A DNA stretch of 26,457 bases. Source: Clostridiales bacterium (GTDB lineage Bacteria; Bacillota; Clostridia; Saccharofermentanales; Saccharofermentanaceae). The position numbers were made by a program, and so were the translations under genes. The notes beneath the pieces are model-generated. The model was not told the origin of the DNA and did not search any database. It saw only the letters and a list, made by a program, of their open reading frames with translations. Location of the stretch: contig JAFGGR010000022.1 in the NCBI GenBank assembly GCA_016930475.1, positions 1 to 26,457 of the forward strand, in the 5' to 3' direction. Positions 14,513 to 21,791 of the stretch are shown here, piece by piece; the first letter of the stretch is position 1; each line of letters opens with the position of its first letter.

Positions 14513-15640
14513 ATGACTAATATTGTTGCGACTTCAGCGATCAATATTTTGGCTCTGGTCATTTTATCCAAAATGGTGTTCAGCAACAGTGTCCTGATCC
14601 GTGGGCGCAAGCGGCCGTTTTTCTGTGCGATCGTTCTTAGCATTATTGTTATTCTGGCTGAAATCGGTACGATCGTTGCCGGTGAAGGCGGCTCAGCGTG
14701 GCGCAGCCTGAACATGGTCAGTAATGTTGTCGGGTTTATGCTCACACCTTTCATTCCGGTTGTCCTGCTTTCCATATTCGACAGCAAGGCTTTGAAGGCG
14801 CGCCTGTATTTGCTTCTGCCGGCCTTGCTCAATGGCATCGCGGCTGTTTTATCACCATTTTTCGGATTGCTGTTTTCTATTGACGCAGAGAACCGATATA
14901 GCAGGGGAAACCTGTTTATTTTTTTTGTGGCGGTGTACATGTTTCATCTCTTGCTTCTGGTCGGCCTATCATTGCGAAAAGGACGAGGGCATCTTTATTC
15001 GATTCATTGGAGCATATTCAGTTTGACTCTGTTTGTTGTCGCCGGAACGGTGATTCAACTCGTTTTTCCTGCGGTCTATTCTTCCTGGCACATCGTTACC
15101 TTGGCTCTGTTTCTGTACTACCTTTTGCTGTCTGAACATGACGGCAGATTGGATTTTCTGACCGGGCTGTTTAACCGGTCCGCATTTGAACGGGATATCG
15201 GGATCTTAAAGAAGAGTAAACGATATACCGTCATTGTTTTGGATCTCAACGATTTTAAAATGGTTAATGACACCTTGGGGCATGAATACGGAGATACCGT
15301 TTTGAAGAAAGTGGCGGCAATTATAAGAGAATCGTTTGATCATGAATGCAGTTGCTATCGCATCGGCGGAGATGAGTTTTACGTGCTCTGCAAATGTCCT
15401 GATCCGGAACAGATCAAGAGACAGCTGAAAAGCATGACGACCCGGCTGGCCGAGGAGCGTATCCAGGACAGCGTCCTGCCGACCGTTGCTTACGGGCTCA
15501 GCATTTCACAGCCGGATATGCCTGATTTTCAAGCGTTGCTCAAGGCGGCGGACGAGGAGATGTATTTATACAAACAACGGCAGAAAGAGAAGAAGAAGTC
15601 CGACGAAGAAATGGTCCTTGCTATTGCAGGAGACGAATAG
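14513..15640 (+). CDS. Membrane-bound GGDEF diguanylate cyclase
   Basis: A 375-residue protein. About six to eight membrane segments fill residues 1-207, without a recognised sensor domain name. The GGDEF domain follows (about 208-355) with DFLTGLFNR, the metal-binding aspartate in VIVLDLNDFKMVND, and an intact GGDEF at 285-289. Cyclic di-GMP synthesis from GTP is therefore expected. The RxxD feedback-inhibition site five residues before GGDEF is absent, so product inhibition may be lacking. The start at 14513 follows GAAAGGA. The EFR1 gene starts 11 bases after its stop, which suggests one operon. Confidence 0.93.
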   Translation: MTNIVATSAINILALVILSKMVFSNSVLIRGRKRPFFCAIVLSIIVILAEIGTIVAGEGGSAWRSLNMVSNVVGFMLTPFIPVVLLSIFDSKALKARLYLLLPALLNGIAAVLSPFFGLLFSIDAENRYSRGNLFIFFVAVYMFHLLLLVGLSLRKGRGHLYSIHWSIFSLTLFVVAGTVIQLVFPAVYSSWHIVTLALFLYYLLLSEHDGRLDFLTGLFNRSAFERDIGILKKSKRYTVIVLDLNDFKMVNDTLGHEYGDTVLKKVAAIIRESFDHECSCYRIGGDEFYVLCKCPDPEQIKRQLKSMTTRLAEERIQDSVLPTVAYGLSISQPDMPDFQALLKAADEEMYLYKQRQKEKKKSDEEMVLAIAGDE

Positions 15641-15651
15641 GGAGTACCCCC

Positions 15652-16413
15652 ATGATTTTCTATTTTTCAGCAACAGGTAACTGTAAGTATGTCGCTTCAA
15701 GATTGTCTAAAGGCACAAATGAGGAGATGGTTTCGATCATCGACTGTATGAAGGACGGGCGGTATCGTTTTTCGATTAAGCCGGGGGAGTCTATCGGAAT
15801 TGTGTCCCCGACGTATTTTTTCAAGTTGCCGGCGATCGTGTGTGATTTCCTGGAGAAGGCGGAGTTTTTGCCGGATGGGAAACCGTATGTATATTTTGTG
15901 TCTACGTATGGCACGTCGTGCGGATGCTGCGGGTCTGTGGTCAATGCATATATGACTGCCAAAGGTTTTCCCCTGGATGCCAGATTCAGCATCAAAATGC
16001 CGGATTCATGGACGCCTATGTTTGATCTGTCGGATGAAGTGCGTGTGAAAAGAATCAATGAAGCGGCAGAACCGCAGATTGACGATGCCGTCCGCAAGGT
16101 ACAGGAGGGTGACCGCGGCGATTTTATGAAAATGAAACTTCCCGGATTCGCCGGCAGTATTTTTTATAAGAGTTATGACAAACAAAGAACTACGGATCAT
16201 TTTCATGTAGAGGATTCCTGTGTGGGATGCGGCCTGTGCGCCGGAAAATGTCCGGTGGATGCCATAGAAATGCAAGACGGAAAACCGGTATGGACCAAGG
16301 AGAAATGCCTTGCTTGCCTGGGCTGTCTGCATAGATGTCCTACGTTCTCTATCCAATATGGGGATAAGACAAAGAAGCACGGACAGTATAGAAATCCGCA
16401 CGTACTGAGTTAG
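15652..16413 (+). CDS. EFR1 family flavodoxin-ferredoxin protein
   Basis: A 253-residue protein of full family length. The N-terminal flavodoxin half starts with IFYFSATGNCKYVASRL (FMN-phosphate loop). The C-terminal half has two 4Fe-4S motifs: C190, C193, C196, C200P (SCVGCGLCAGKCPVDAIEM) and C219, C222, C225, C229P (KCLACLGCLHRCP). It should pass electrons between FMN and iron-sulfur centres in the cytoplasm; partners are unknown. A CGCC cluster at residues 90-93 is an added feature. The start follows GGGAG and lies 11 bases after the GGDEF gene. Confidence 0.93.
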   Translation: MIFYFSATGNCKYVASRLSKGTNEEMVSIIDCMKDGRYRFSIKPGESIGIVSPTYFFKLPAIVCDFLEKAEFLPDGKPYVYFVSTYGTSCGCCGSVVNAYMTAKGFPLDARFSIKMPDSWTPMFDLSDEVRVKRINEAAEPQIDDAVRKVQEGDRGDFMKMKLPGFAGSIFYKSYDKQRTTDHFHVEDSCVGCGLCAGKCPVDAIEMQDGKPVWTKEKCLACLGCLHRCPTFSIQYGDKTKKHGQYRNPHVLS

Positions 16414-16478
16414 TCCGGGAGAACTCAGAATCGAAAAACCTGATCTTGAAAAAAGCGGTATGATTGAGGTGTTTGAAT

Positions 16479-16949
16479 ATGAGAAGAACAGATAGAGAAG
16501 TTACAGATCCGGAGAAAATTCAGGATATTGTTAATCGATGCACCTGTTGCAGGATAGGTTTTAATGATAGTGGAGAGGTTTATATTGTTCCCTTGAATTT
16601 TGGATATCAGAAGAATGGAGACACGTATGTTGTCTATTTTCATGGAGCACATGAAGGAAGAAAAATCGATCTAATCAAGAAGAATCCTAAGGTTGGCTTT
16701 GAAATGGATACAAATTACAAGCTTGCTGAGGCAGATATTGCATGTGCCTACTCTGCACGTTTTCAGAGTTTAATTGGAAATGGAACGATGGAAATTGTTG
16801 ACGGAAATGAAGAAAAATTGATCGGGCTAAATCTGATTATGGAACACAATACTGGAAAAGGAGCTTGGGCTTTTGACGAGAAAATGATAAACGCAGTCAC
16901 TGTTTTTAAGCTTATCGTGAATGAAATGAGCTGCAAGGATCATCTTTAA
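16479..16949 (+). CDS. Pyridoxamine 5'-phosphate oxidase-like flavin-binding protein (NimA-like)
   Basis: A 156-residue protein. The pattern MRRTDREVTDPEKIQDIV, then CRIGFNDSGEVYIVPLNFGYQ, VVYFHGAHEGRKIDLIKKNPKVGFEMD and AYSARFQSLIGNGTMEIV is that of the pyridoxamine-phosphate-oxidase-like split-barrel proteins near the NimA group, which bind FMN or related cofactors. Some NimA proteins reduce nitroimidazoles; this one may not. The start at ATG 16479 follows GAGGTG (16466-16471); a TTG start at 16464 is rejected because it lies before that site. The gene is visibly richer in A and T than its neighbours, which may point to transfer. Confidence 0.88.
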   Translation: MRRTDREVTDPEKIQDIVNRCTCCRIGFNDSGEVYIVPLNFGYQKNGDTYVVYFHGAHEGRKIDLIKKNPKVGFEMDTNYKLAEADIACAYSARFQSLIGNGTMEIVDGNEEKLIGLNLIMEHNTGKGAWAFDEKMINAVTVFKLIVNEMSCKDHL

Positions 16950-16984
16950 AAAATACGCACAATGTATAAGGAAGGACAAGAGTC

Positions 16985-17125
16985 ATGGAATTTGTGCAAA
17001 TCACAAACGAAAGATTTGACGATATAAAGACCATACATACAGCGTATACGGTGGAAATCGGAGAAGAATCTCCGATAGAACAGGAGTACGGAAGACTTCT
17101 GAACGCTGAATTCGTTTCCTATTGA
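16985..17125 (+). pseudogene. Short fragment, possibly the start of a GNAT acetyltransferase
   Basis: A 46-residue frame starts MEFVQITNERFDDIKTI and stops after LLNAEFVSY. A GGAAGGA site precedes the ATG. The helix-rich start resembles the N-terminus of GNAT acetyltransferases, but the acetyl-CoA motif is missing, so it is either broken or unrelated. It follows the PNPOx-like gene by 35 bases. Confidence 0.45.
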
Positions 17126-17138
17126 AGGAGGTGTAACA

Positions 17139-17249
17139 GTGGACTGCGAAGTAGTTTGAAATGATATATACGAGAATCAAGGTGAAGTTCAGCGAGACGT
17201 TTTGCCAACGGTGGAAATGATCGCGGATACGCATAATTCATTTCTTTGA
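17139..17249 (+). pseudogene. Short frame with an in-frame TGA
   Basis: A GTG after a strong AGGAGGTG (17126-17133) opens MDCEVV, then TGA, then an uninterrupted NDIYENQGEVQRDVLPTVEM and further residues ending THNSFL. If the TGA was once TGG the frame gives 36 residues. I do not recognise it. The strong ribosome site suggests that a gene once started here. Confidence 0.35.
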
Positions 17250-17270
17250 ATTTTTTAGGGAGGTTCAATG

Positions 17271-18833
17271 ATGAAAATTTACCACGGCAGTATCCTATCC
17301 TGCGATGACAGGAATCAGGTGTATCAATATCTGGTTGAGGACGGCGGGAGGATCCGGTTTGTCGGCGACAGCCTCCCCGAAGAATACGTAAAGGAGGCCG
17401 TTACCGAGCTCGGCGATAAGGCACTGTTGCCTTCCTTTGCCGACACGCATCTGCACTTTGCGAGCATGGCGCTTTTTAGGTCCGGTGTCAGTGTCATGGA
17501 CGCCGGAAGCAATAAAGACATTCAAGAACGATTGCGGGAATTCCTCCCGAAAACAAAGTCGAAAGTGGTTATCGCCTTTGGTGCCTCACCGCATTCGGTC
17601 GAGGAGAAGAAGCTTCTGTCCAGAACGGAACTTGATGAGGTGTCAACTGACCGACCCATTATGGTCGTCAAATACGATGGTCACGCCTGTATTGTCAATT
17701 CTGCCCTGATCTCCCTGCTTCCGGAGAAGAACAAATCACTTCGCGGTTATGACGCGGATTCGGGCGAGATGAAACAGGAGGCTTTTTATGCAGCAACCGA
17801 TTATGTATCCAGTACCGTGTCGGTCTGGGAGCTTATGCGGTGCATGCAGAAATCGGTCGATTTCATGGCATCTCGCGGCTTCGGCCTTATGCATTCGGCC
17901 AGCGGAGTGGGCTTTTCGAAGGATATCGACGTTGATCTGGAGCGATATGTCGCGCGCGGAGCGGAGTGCGGATATCAGACGAGGCTGTTTTTTCAGACAA
18001 TGGACACCGGCAAGGTCAGCAACCGTAAACTGCCCCGCATCGGCGGCTGTTTTGCGACGGCGCTGGACGGCTGCTTCGGGTCAATTGATGCTGCGCTGAC
18101 AAAACCGTACGAGGGAACCTCGAATACGGGCATCTTATACTATACCGACGAACAGGTAACGGAATTCTGCAAGAAAGCAAATCGAATGGGACTTCAGATC
18201 GAGATGCACGCGATTGGAGATGCCGCATTTGATCAGGCGACGCGGGCGCTGAAGGAAGCTCTTGACGATTACCCGCGGGAAGATCACCGGCACGGAATTA
18301 TTCACGCCTGTTTCCCGACCAAAGAGGGTATTGAGATTTGCCGGAAATATAAGATCCATATCCCGCTTCAGACCTCGTTTATTGTCTGGCCGCAGGAGCC
18401 GGACTGGTATCTGCGCGATATTCTCGGCGAGCGCGAATCCGCGCTGAACCCGCTACGTTCGTTTATGGATAACGGCATCGTGATTTCGGCAGGATCGGAT
18501 GCGCCCTGCACAGAACCCGATCCGATGCGGTGGGTTCACAATGCGTGCAACCATCCGGAAACAAATCAGTCATTGACCGTTGAAGAGGCTCTGCGGATGT
18601 CCACCTATTGGGGATACTGGACTTCCTTCGATGAGAAGGAGCGGGGTTCTCTGGAAGTCGGAAAGATTGCCGATATGGTTATTCTTGGCAGAAATCCGCT
18701 GACAGAGCCGAAGGAGACCCTTAAAGATATACCCGTGGAGATGCTGATTCTCGGCGGATTACCCTATTCCGGCCAGAAACAAAGCTGGGTCTATCTGGTA
18801 CTGTGCGGACTCTTCAGCAAAAAGAAGATTTAA
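17271..18833 (+). CDS. YtcJ-like metal-dependent amidohydrolase (Amidohydro_3)
   Basis: A 520-residue protein, usual length for this family. The early SFADTHLHF holds the HxH metal motif. Later blocks are RGFGLMHSASGVG, IEMHAIGDAAFDQA (a further metal-site histidine), HGIIHACFP, and VISAGSDAPCTEPDPM with the catalytic-type aspartate, ending in the usual GSLEVGKIADMVILGRNPL. YtcJ-like enzymes hydrolyse N-acyl or amide bonds of mostly unknown substrates. No signal peptide is seen. The start at 17271 has AGGGAGG seven bases before it; ATG 17268 is also possible. The unusual C-terminus (SWVYLVLCGLFSKKKI) is hydrophobic but short. Confidence 0.92.
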   Translation: MKIYHGSILSCDDRNQVYQYLVEDGGRIRFVGDSLPEEYVKEAVTELGDKALLPSFADTHLHFASMALFRSGVSVMDAGSNKDIQERLREFLPKTKSKVVIAFGASPHSVEEKKLLSRTELDEVSTDRPIMVVKYDGHACIVNSALISLLPEKNKSLRGYDADSGEMKQEAFYAATDYVSSTVSVWELMRCMQKSVDFMASRGFGLMHSASGVGFSKDIDVDLERYVARGAECGYQTRLFFQTMDTGKVSNRKLPRIGGCFATALDGCFGSIDAALTKPYEGTSNTGILYYTDEQVTEFCKKANRMGLQIEMHAIGDAAFDQATRALKEALDDYPREDHRHGIIHACFPTKEGIEICRKYKIHIPLQTSFIVWPQEPDWYLRDILGERESALNPLRSFMDNGIVISAGSDAPCTEPDPMRWVHNACNHPETNQSLTVEEALRMSTYWGYWTSFDEKERGSLEVGKIADMVILGRNPLTEPKETLKDIPVEMLILGGLPYSGQKQSWVYLVLCGLFSKKKI

Positions 18834-18841
18834 GAATTTAG

Positions 18842-18859
18842 CGATCGGGTAACCGATCG
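18842..18859. repeat. Hairpin after the amidohydrolase gene
   Basis: Perfect seven-base arms CGATCGG / CCGATCG with a GTAA tetraloop, nine bases after the stop. It has no T run in either direction, so it may protect the 3' end of the transcript and not terminate it. Confidence 0.45.
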
Positions 18860-18998
18860 AAAAAGAGTACAATCAGAGTAGTAACAAGGTACAGTGCAAC
18901 AGGCGAAACAGAAGCACTGCGCGCCATTGACATCAACGAAGGAGACCCGATCAATGAAGCCGCTCCCCGGACGGTGATAACAAACGAGGTATGAAAAC

Positions 18999-19790
18999 GT
19001 GCTGAAAAAATGCTGCGCCATGATCACAATGGCACTGCTCATCCTCTCGGCTGTCGCCTGCAGCGCACAGAAAGCTGAGCCCGCCGACCGCGAAGTCCTG
19101 TATCAGGTGTCCACGATCAACGCGCTCCTGGCCGGATATTATGACGGACAGGTTTCCATCGAAAAACTGAAAGAATACGGCGACACCGGAATCGGAACGT
19201 TTGCGGATCTGGACGGCGAAATGATCGTCCTCGATGGCATCGTTTACAGAGCCAAATATGACGGAACGGTCAAAAAAGCAGGAGATGCAGAAAGCACACC
19301 CTTTGCCGCCGTCACCTTTTTCGATGAAGATCAGATTCTGAAAAACGCCGCTTTCACGGATCTCGAAAGCCTGAAACAAATACTGGACAACCAGATCCAG
19401 AACCCGAACCTTTTCTACACGTTCAAGATCACCGGCGAGTTTAGCCTGATCGAAGTCCGCTCCGTACCGCCGCAGGAAAAACCCTATCCGCCGCTCACCG
19501 AAGTCGTTAAAGACCAACCCACTTTTACCTACGAAAACGTCAAGGGAACGCTCGTGGGCTTCTGGTGTCCGGCTTATGTCGCCGGTATAAACGTGTCCGG
19601 CTACCATCTCCACTTCATAAGTGAAGACACCGCCACCGGCGGCCATCTCCTCGATGCCGCGAGCCTTAGCGCCACCATCCGCGTCGACCAGACGCCCACC
19701 TTCCAAATGACCTTGCCGGAAGACAGCGCATTCGGAGACCTAATCCTGCAGGAAGACAAGGCAGATGAGATAGAGAAAGTGGAGAAATAA
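18999..19790 (+). CDS. Lipoprotein alpha-acetolactate decarboxylase
   Basis: A 263-residue protein. The family turns 2-acetolactate into acetoin, the second step of the acetoin/butanediol branch. Blocks seen: STINALLAGYYDG, GIGTFADLDGEMIVLDG, TPFAAVTFF, NVKGTLVGFWCPAYVAGINVSGYHLHF and GGHLLDA. Zinc ligands should be H203, H205 and H216. E74, R154 and E262 have the same spacing to the first ligand as the catalytic E65, R145 and E253 of the Brevibacillus brevis enzyme, as I recall it. The N-terminus is a lipoprotein signal (LSAVAC, C21), so the enzyme is placed outside the membrane, whereas AlsD/BudA is usually cytoplasmic. The start is GTG 18999 after GAGGT. The TPR gene follows 12 bases after the stop. 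Confidence 0.93.
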   Translation: MLKKCCAMITMALLILSAVACSAQKAEPADREVLYQVSTINALLAGYYDGQVSIEKLKEYGDTGIGTFADLDGEMIVLDGIVYRAKYDGTVKKAGDAESTPFAAVTFFDEDQILKNAAFTDLESLKQILDNQIQNPNLFYTFKITGEFSLIEVRSVPPQEKPYPPLTEVVKDQPTFTYENVKGTLVGFWCPAYVAGINVSGYHLHFISEDTATGGHLLDAASLSATIRVDQTPTFQMTLPEDSAFGDLILQEDKADEIEKVEK

Positions 19791-19802
19791 AGGGGATAAA
19801 GC

Positions 19803-21698
19803 ATGGGATTGTTCAACAGGCGTAAAGAAAAAGAGATTGTCAATTTAGATAAAAATCCTTCGTCTTCAAATGACAAGTCTATTGAGGCTTACGACGAGTT
19901 TGGCAGAAAGATATTGATCAGCCGGAAAGACTGGGTGCAGTCGGTTTTGCTCGGCTTGCTGGAAAAGGATTGGAACGACCCAAACGCACTATACCAGGAT
20001 ATAGTGCAGGCGGTTATCGATGAATTTATAGAAGAAATAATAGCGGCTGCAGAGCATCTGAAAATGATTGATCCAACTGCGGAAAGAAGTCATGCCCTCC
20101 TTGCAATTGTCTATATGAAAACAAATAATTTATATAATGCAGAGAAAATACTGAATGAATATATTGAGAAACATGGCAAGACAGGCACAATTCTCACAAA
20201 TTTGGCTAAAGTATATGCAGCACAGGGCAAGAAAGAGAGTTCGGTCGATACCTTATGGGAAGGGCTGCAAATCGACCCGAATCAAGAGAACGGTCTGGGC
20301 TGGTGGCTTTCAATTCAGATCGAAGAAAATGGTCAGAAGAACTATGGCGAGTCCTTGAAAATGGCCTGCCAAATTGAAAACAGCTGGCTGCCGCAGCTAT
20401 ATCTTGCAGGGTACTATCTTGAACAAAAAGAACTTGATGAAGCGGTACTGCTCTACAAACAGATTCTTCCTTCTTCGGGCAATAATCCAAATTTACTATA
20501 TGTGATGTCTGGGGATCTTGGCAGAAACGGATTCCTTCAGGAATGTATTGATTTGACTTCCCCCGTCTACAATTGCCAGAAACATGACATCAGAGCAGGG
20601 CTGAATCTTTTGCAGGCCTATCTGGAGACAGAGAATTATATTGACGGTCAGAAACTACTCGGAGAAATCATGCAGCTGAAGCGACCGGATCTGAAAGATC
20701 GACTGATGAAAATGTCAGATGAATTCGAAAAAATAAAAGCATCACATACTGATTATAAGGAGACAACAACCGACACTCCTAAATTTCAAATAATGAAGAT
20801 CGATAAGCCGATTTGGTTTTATGGCTTACAAGAACCGGATTGGTTGATTCCCGAAAGAATACGGAGCACCAAGGTCGGAATTTTGGCATATGCCGATATT
20901 TCGTCAGCTGATATAGATGTCTACACAGTAAGGCGAGAAGATGACGCAGGAAGAATGACTCGAAGTATACCGCTTTTTCTTGTCGAAACACTGCTCTACT
21001 ATTCTGATCATGAACCTGTTGCGATGATCCCTGTTGCCAAGGGAAGCGGACCCGCAGTCTCAAAAACGGAAGTTACCGATGACGGCCTGAAAGAAATAGC
21101 TGCAAAAAATTCACTGGATTATGTCATTTCAGGCAGCATTCTATTGGATGACACAGGATGTAAAATTAGAAATCGAATATATTGCAGCGCCGAACAGAAA
21201 ATCTCCTCTGTAAATATGGAAACGAATATAGAAGGATTCGGGCTAAACTGTTTGCAAATGCTTTCGGACATTCATTTAAAACTGGGCAGTTCCATACTCA
21301 AAGAAACAGCCTCCCTAAAAGCAATTTATCAACTTCCGCAAGTCGGACAAATCTTAGTATATTTGTCCGCTTTAGGGCAATTGTTCACACAAACTCTGGT
21401 TGCCAATGATATTGGAACAAGGGAAGCGCTTTGGGGAGAACGAAATATGCTCAATTGGTATATAAATCTCGCTCTTGCTGATCCGCATAACCCAATTCCA
21501 CGAATCATGCTGATATCAGGAATGGCGAAATCCAAGGCCTATGGTTCTGAAGTCTACAAAGAGTTTAAAGATCAGGCCATCCATCTTCTTTCCGAAAAGA
21601 AGGAGAGCGATGTTTCCCGAAAACTGTTGCCCTTTGTCTACAACATGTTTGATATGCAGGAAGAATATAGCGCGGGTAATACGTACGAATTGGCTTGA
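19803..21698 (+). CDS. TPR-repeat protein of unknown function
   Basis: A 631-residue protein without signal peptide. The N-terminus DEFGRKILISRKDWVQSVL leads into tetratricopeptide-like helices (about residues 85-310: LAIVYMKTNNLYNAEKILNEYI, LTNLAKVYAAQGKKES, LYLAGYYLEQKELDEAVLLYKQIL). The block DEFGR...W..vL...W.dP..LY and NLAKVYA...DPNQ.NgL.WW resembles a family of TPR proteins seen in many bacteria, also without known role. A middle region with IWFYGLQEPDWLIPERI and VGILAYADIS differs from TPR and ends in a helical tail. It is likely a cytoplasmic protein-binding scaffold. The start follows AGGGG. It lies 12 bases after the acetolactate decarboxylase gene. Base use is richer in A and T than upstream. 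Confidence 0.85.
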   Translation: MGLFNRRKEKEIVNLDKNPSSSNDKSIEAYDEFGRKILISRKDWVQSVLLGLLEKDWNDPNALYQDIVQAVIDEFIEEIIAAAEHLKMIDPTAERSHALLAIVYMKTNNLYNAEKILNEYIEKHGKTGTILTNLAKVYAAQGKKESSVDTLWEGLQIDPNQENGLGWWLSIQIEENGQKNYGESLKMACQIENSWLPQLYLAGYYLEQKELDEAVLLYKQILPSSGNNPNLLYVMSGDLGRNGFLQECIDLTSPVYNCQKHDIRAGLNLLQAYLETENYIDGQKLLGEIMQLKRPDLKDRLMKMSDEFEKIKASHTDYKETTTDTPKFQIMKIDKPIWFYGLQEPDWLIPERIRSTKVGILAYADISSADIDVYTVRREDDAGRMTRSIPLFLVETLLYYSDHEPVAMIPVAKGSGPAVSKTEVTDDGLKEIAAKNSLDYVISGSILLDDTGCKIRNRIYCSAEQKISSVNMETNIEGFGLNCLQMLSDIHLKLGSSILKETASLKAIYQLPQVGQILVYLSALGQLFTQTLVANDIGTREALWGERNMLNWYINLALADPHNPIPRIMLISGMAKSKAYGSEVYKEFKDQAIHLLSEKKESDVSRKLLPFVYNMFDMQEEYSAGNTYELA

Positions 21699-21723
21699 CA
21701 TCCAAATCTACATGTTGTAGTAT
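21695..21723 (+). promoter_or_regulatory. Promoter of the WG-repeat lipoprotein gene with internal palindrome
   Basis: TTGACA (21695-21700) overlaps the stop codon of the TPR gene; TAGTAT (21718-21723) is 17 bases on. The spacer holds CTACATGTTGTAG (21708-21720), five-base arms around TGT, similar in core to BlaI/CopY-type TACA-n-TGTA operators. Which regulator binds is inference. Confidence 0.6.
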
Positions 21724-21791
21724 TTAATTGTTATATTACTATCCTCTTGAGTCCCTTGTTTATGCCAAGTGTCTTCTTTGGAGAAAATTGG

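Noticed and set aside
14260..14940. 226-residue frame on the - strand opposite the start of the GGDEF gene
   Set aside because: It lies over the membrane-segment codons of a clear gene and has no own features.
18839..18993. Open frame of about 50 codons between the amidohydrolase and acetolactate decarboxylase genes
   Set aside because: It has no start codon with ribosome site and no recognised similarity; chance cannot be excluded.
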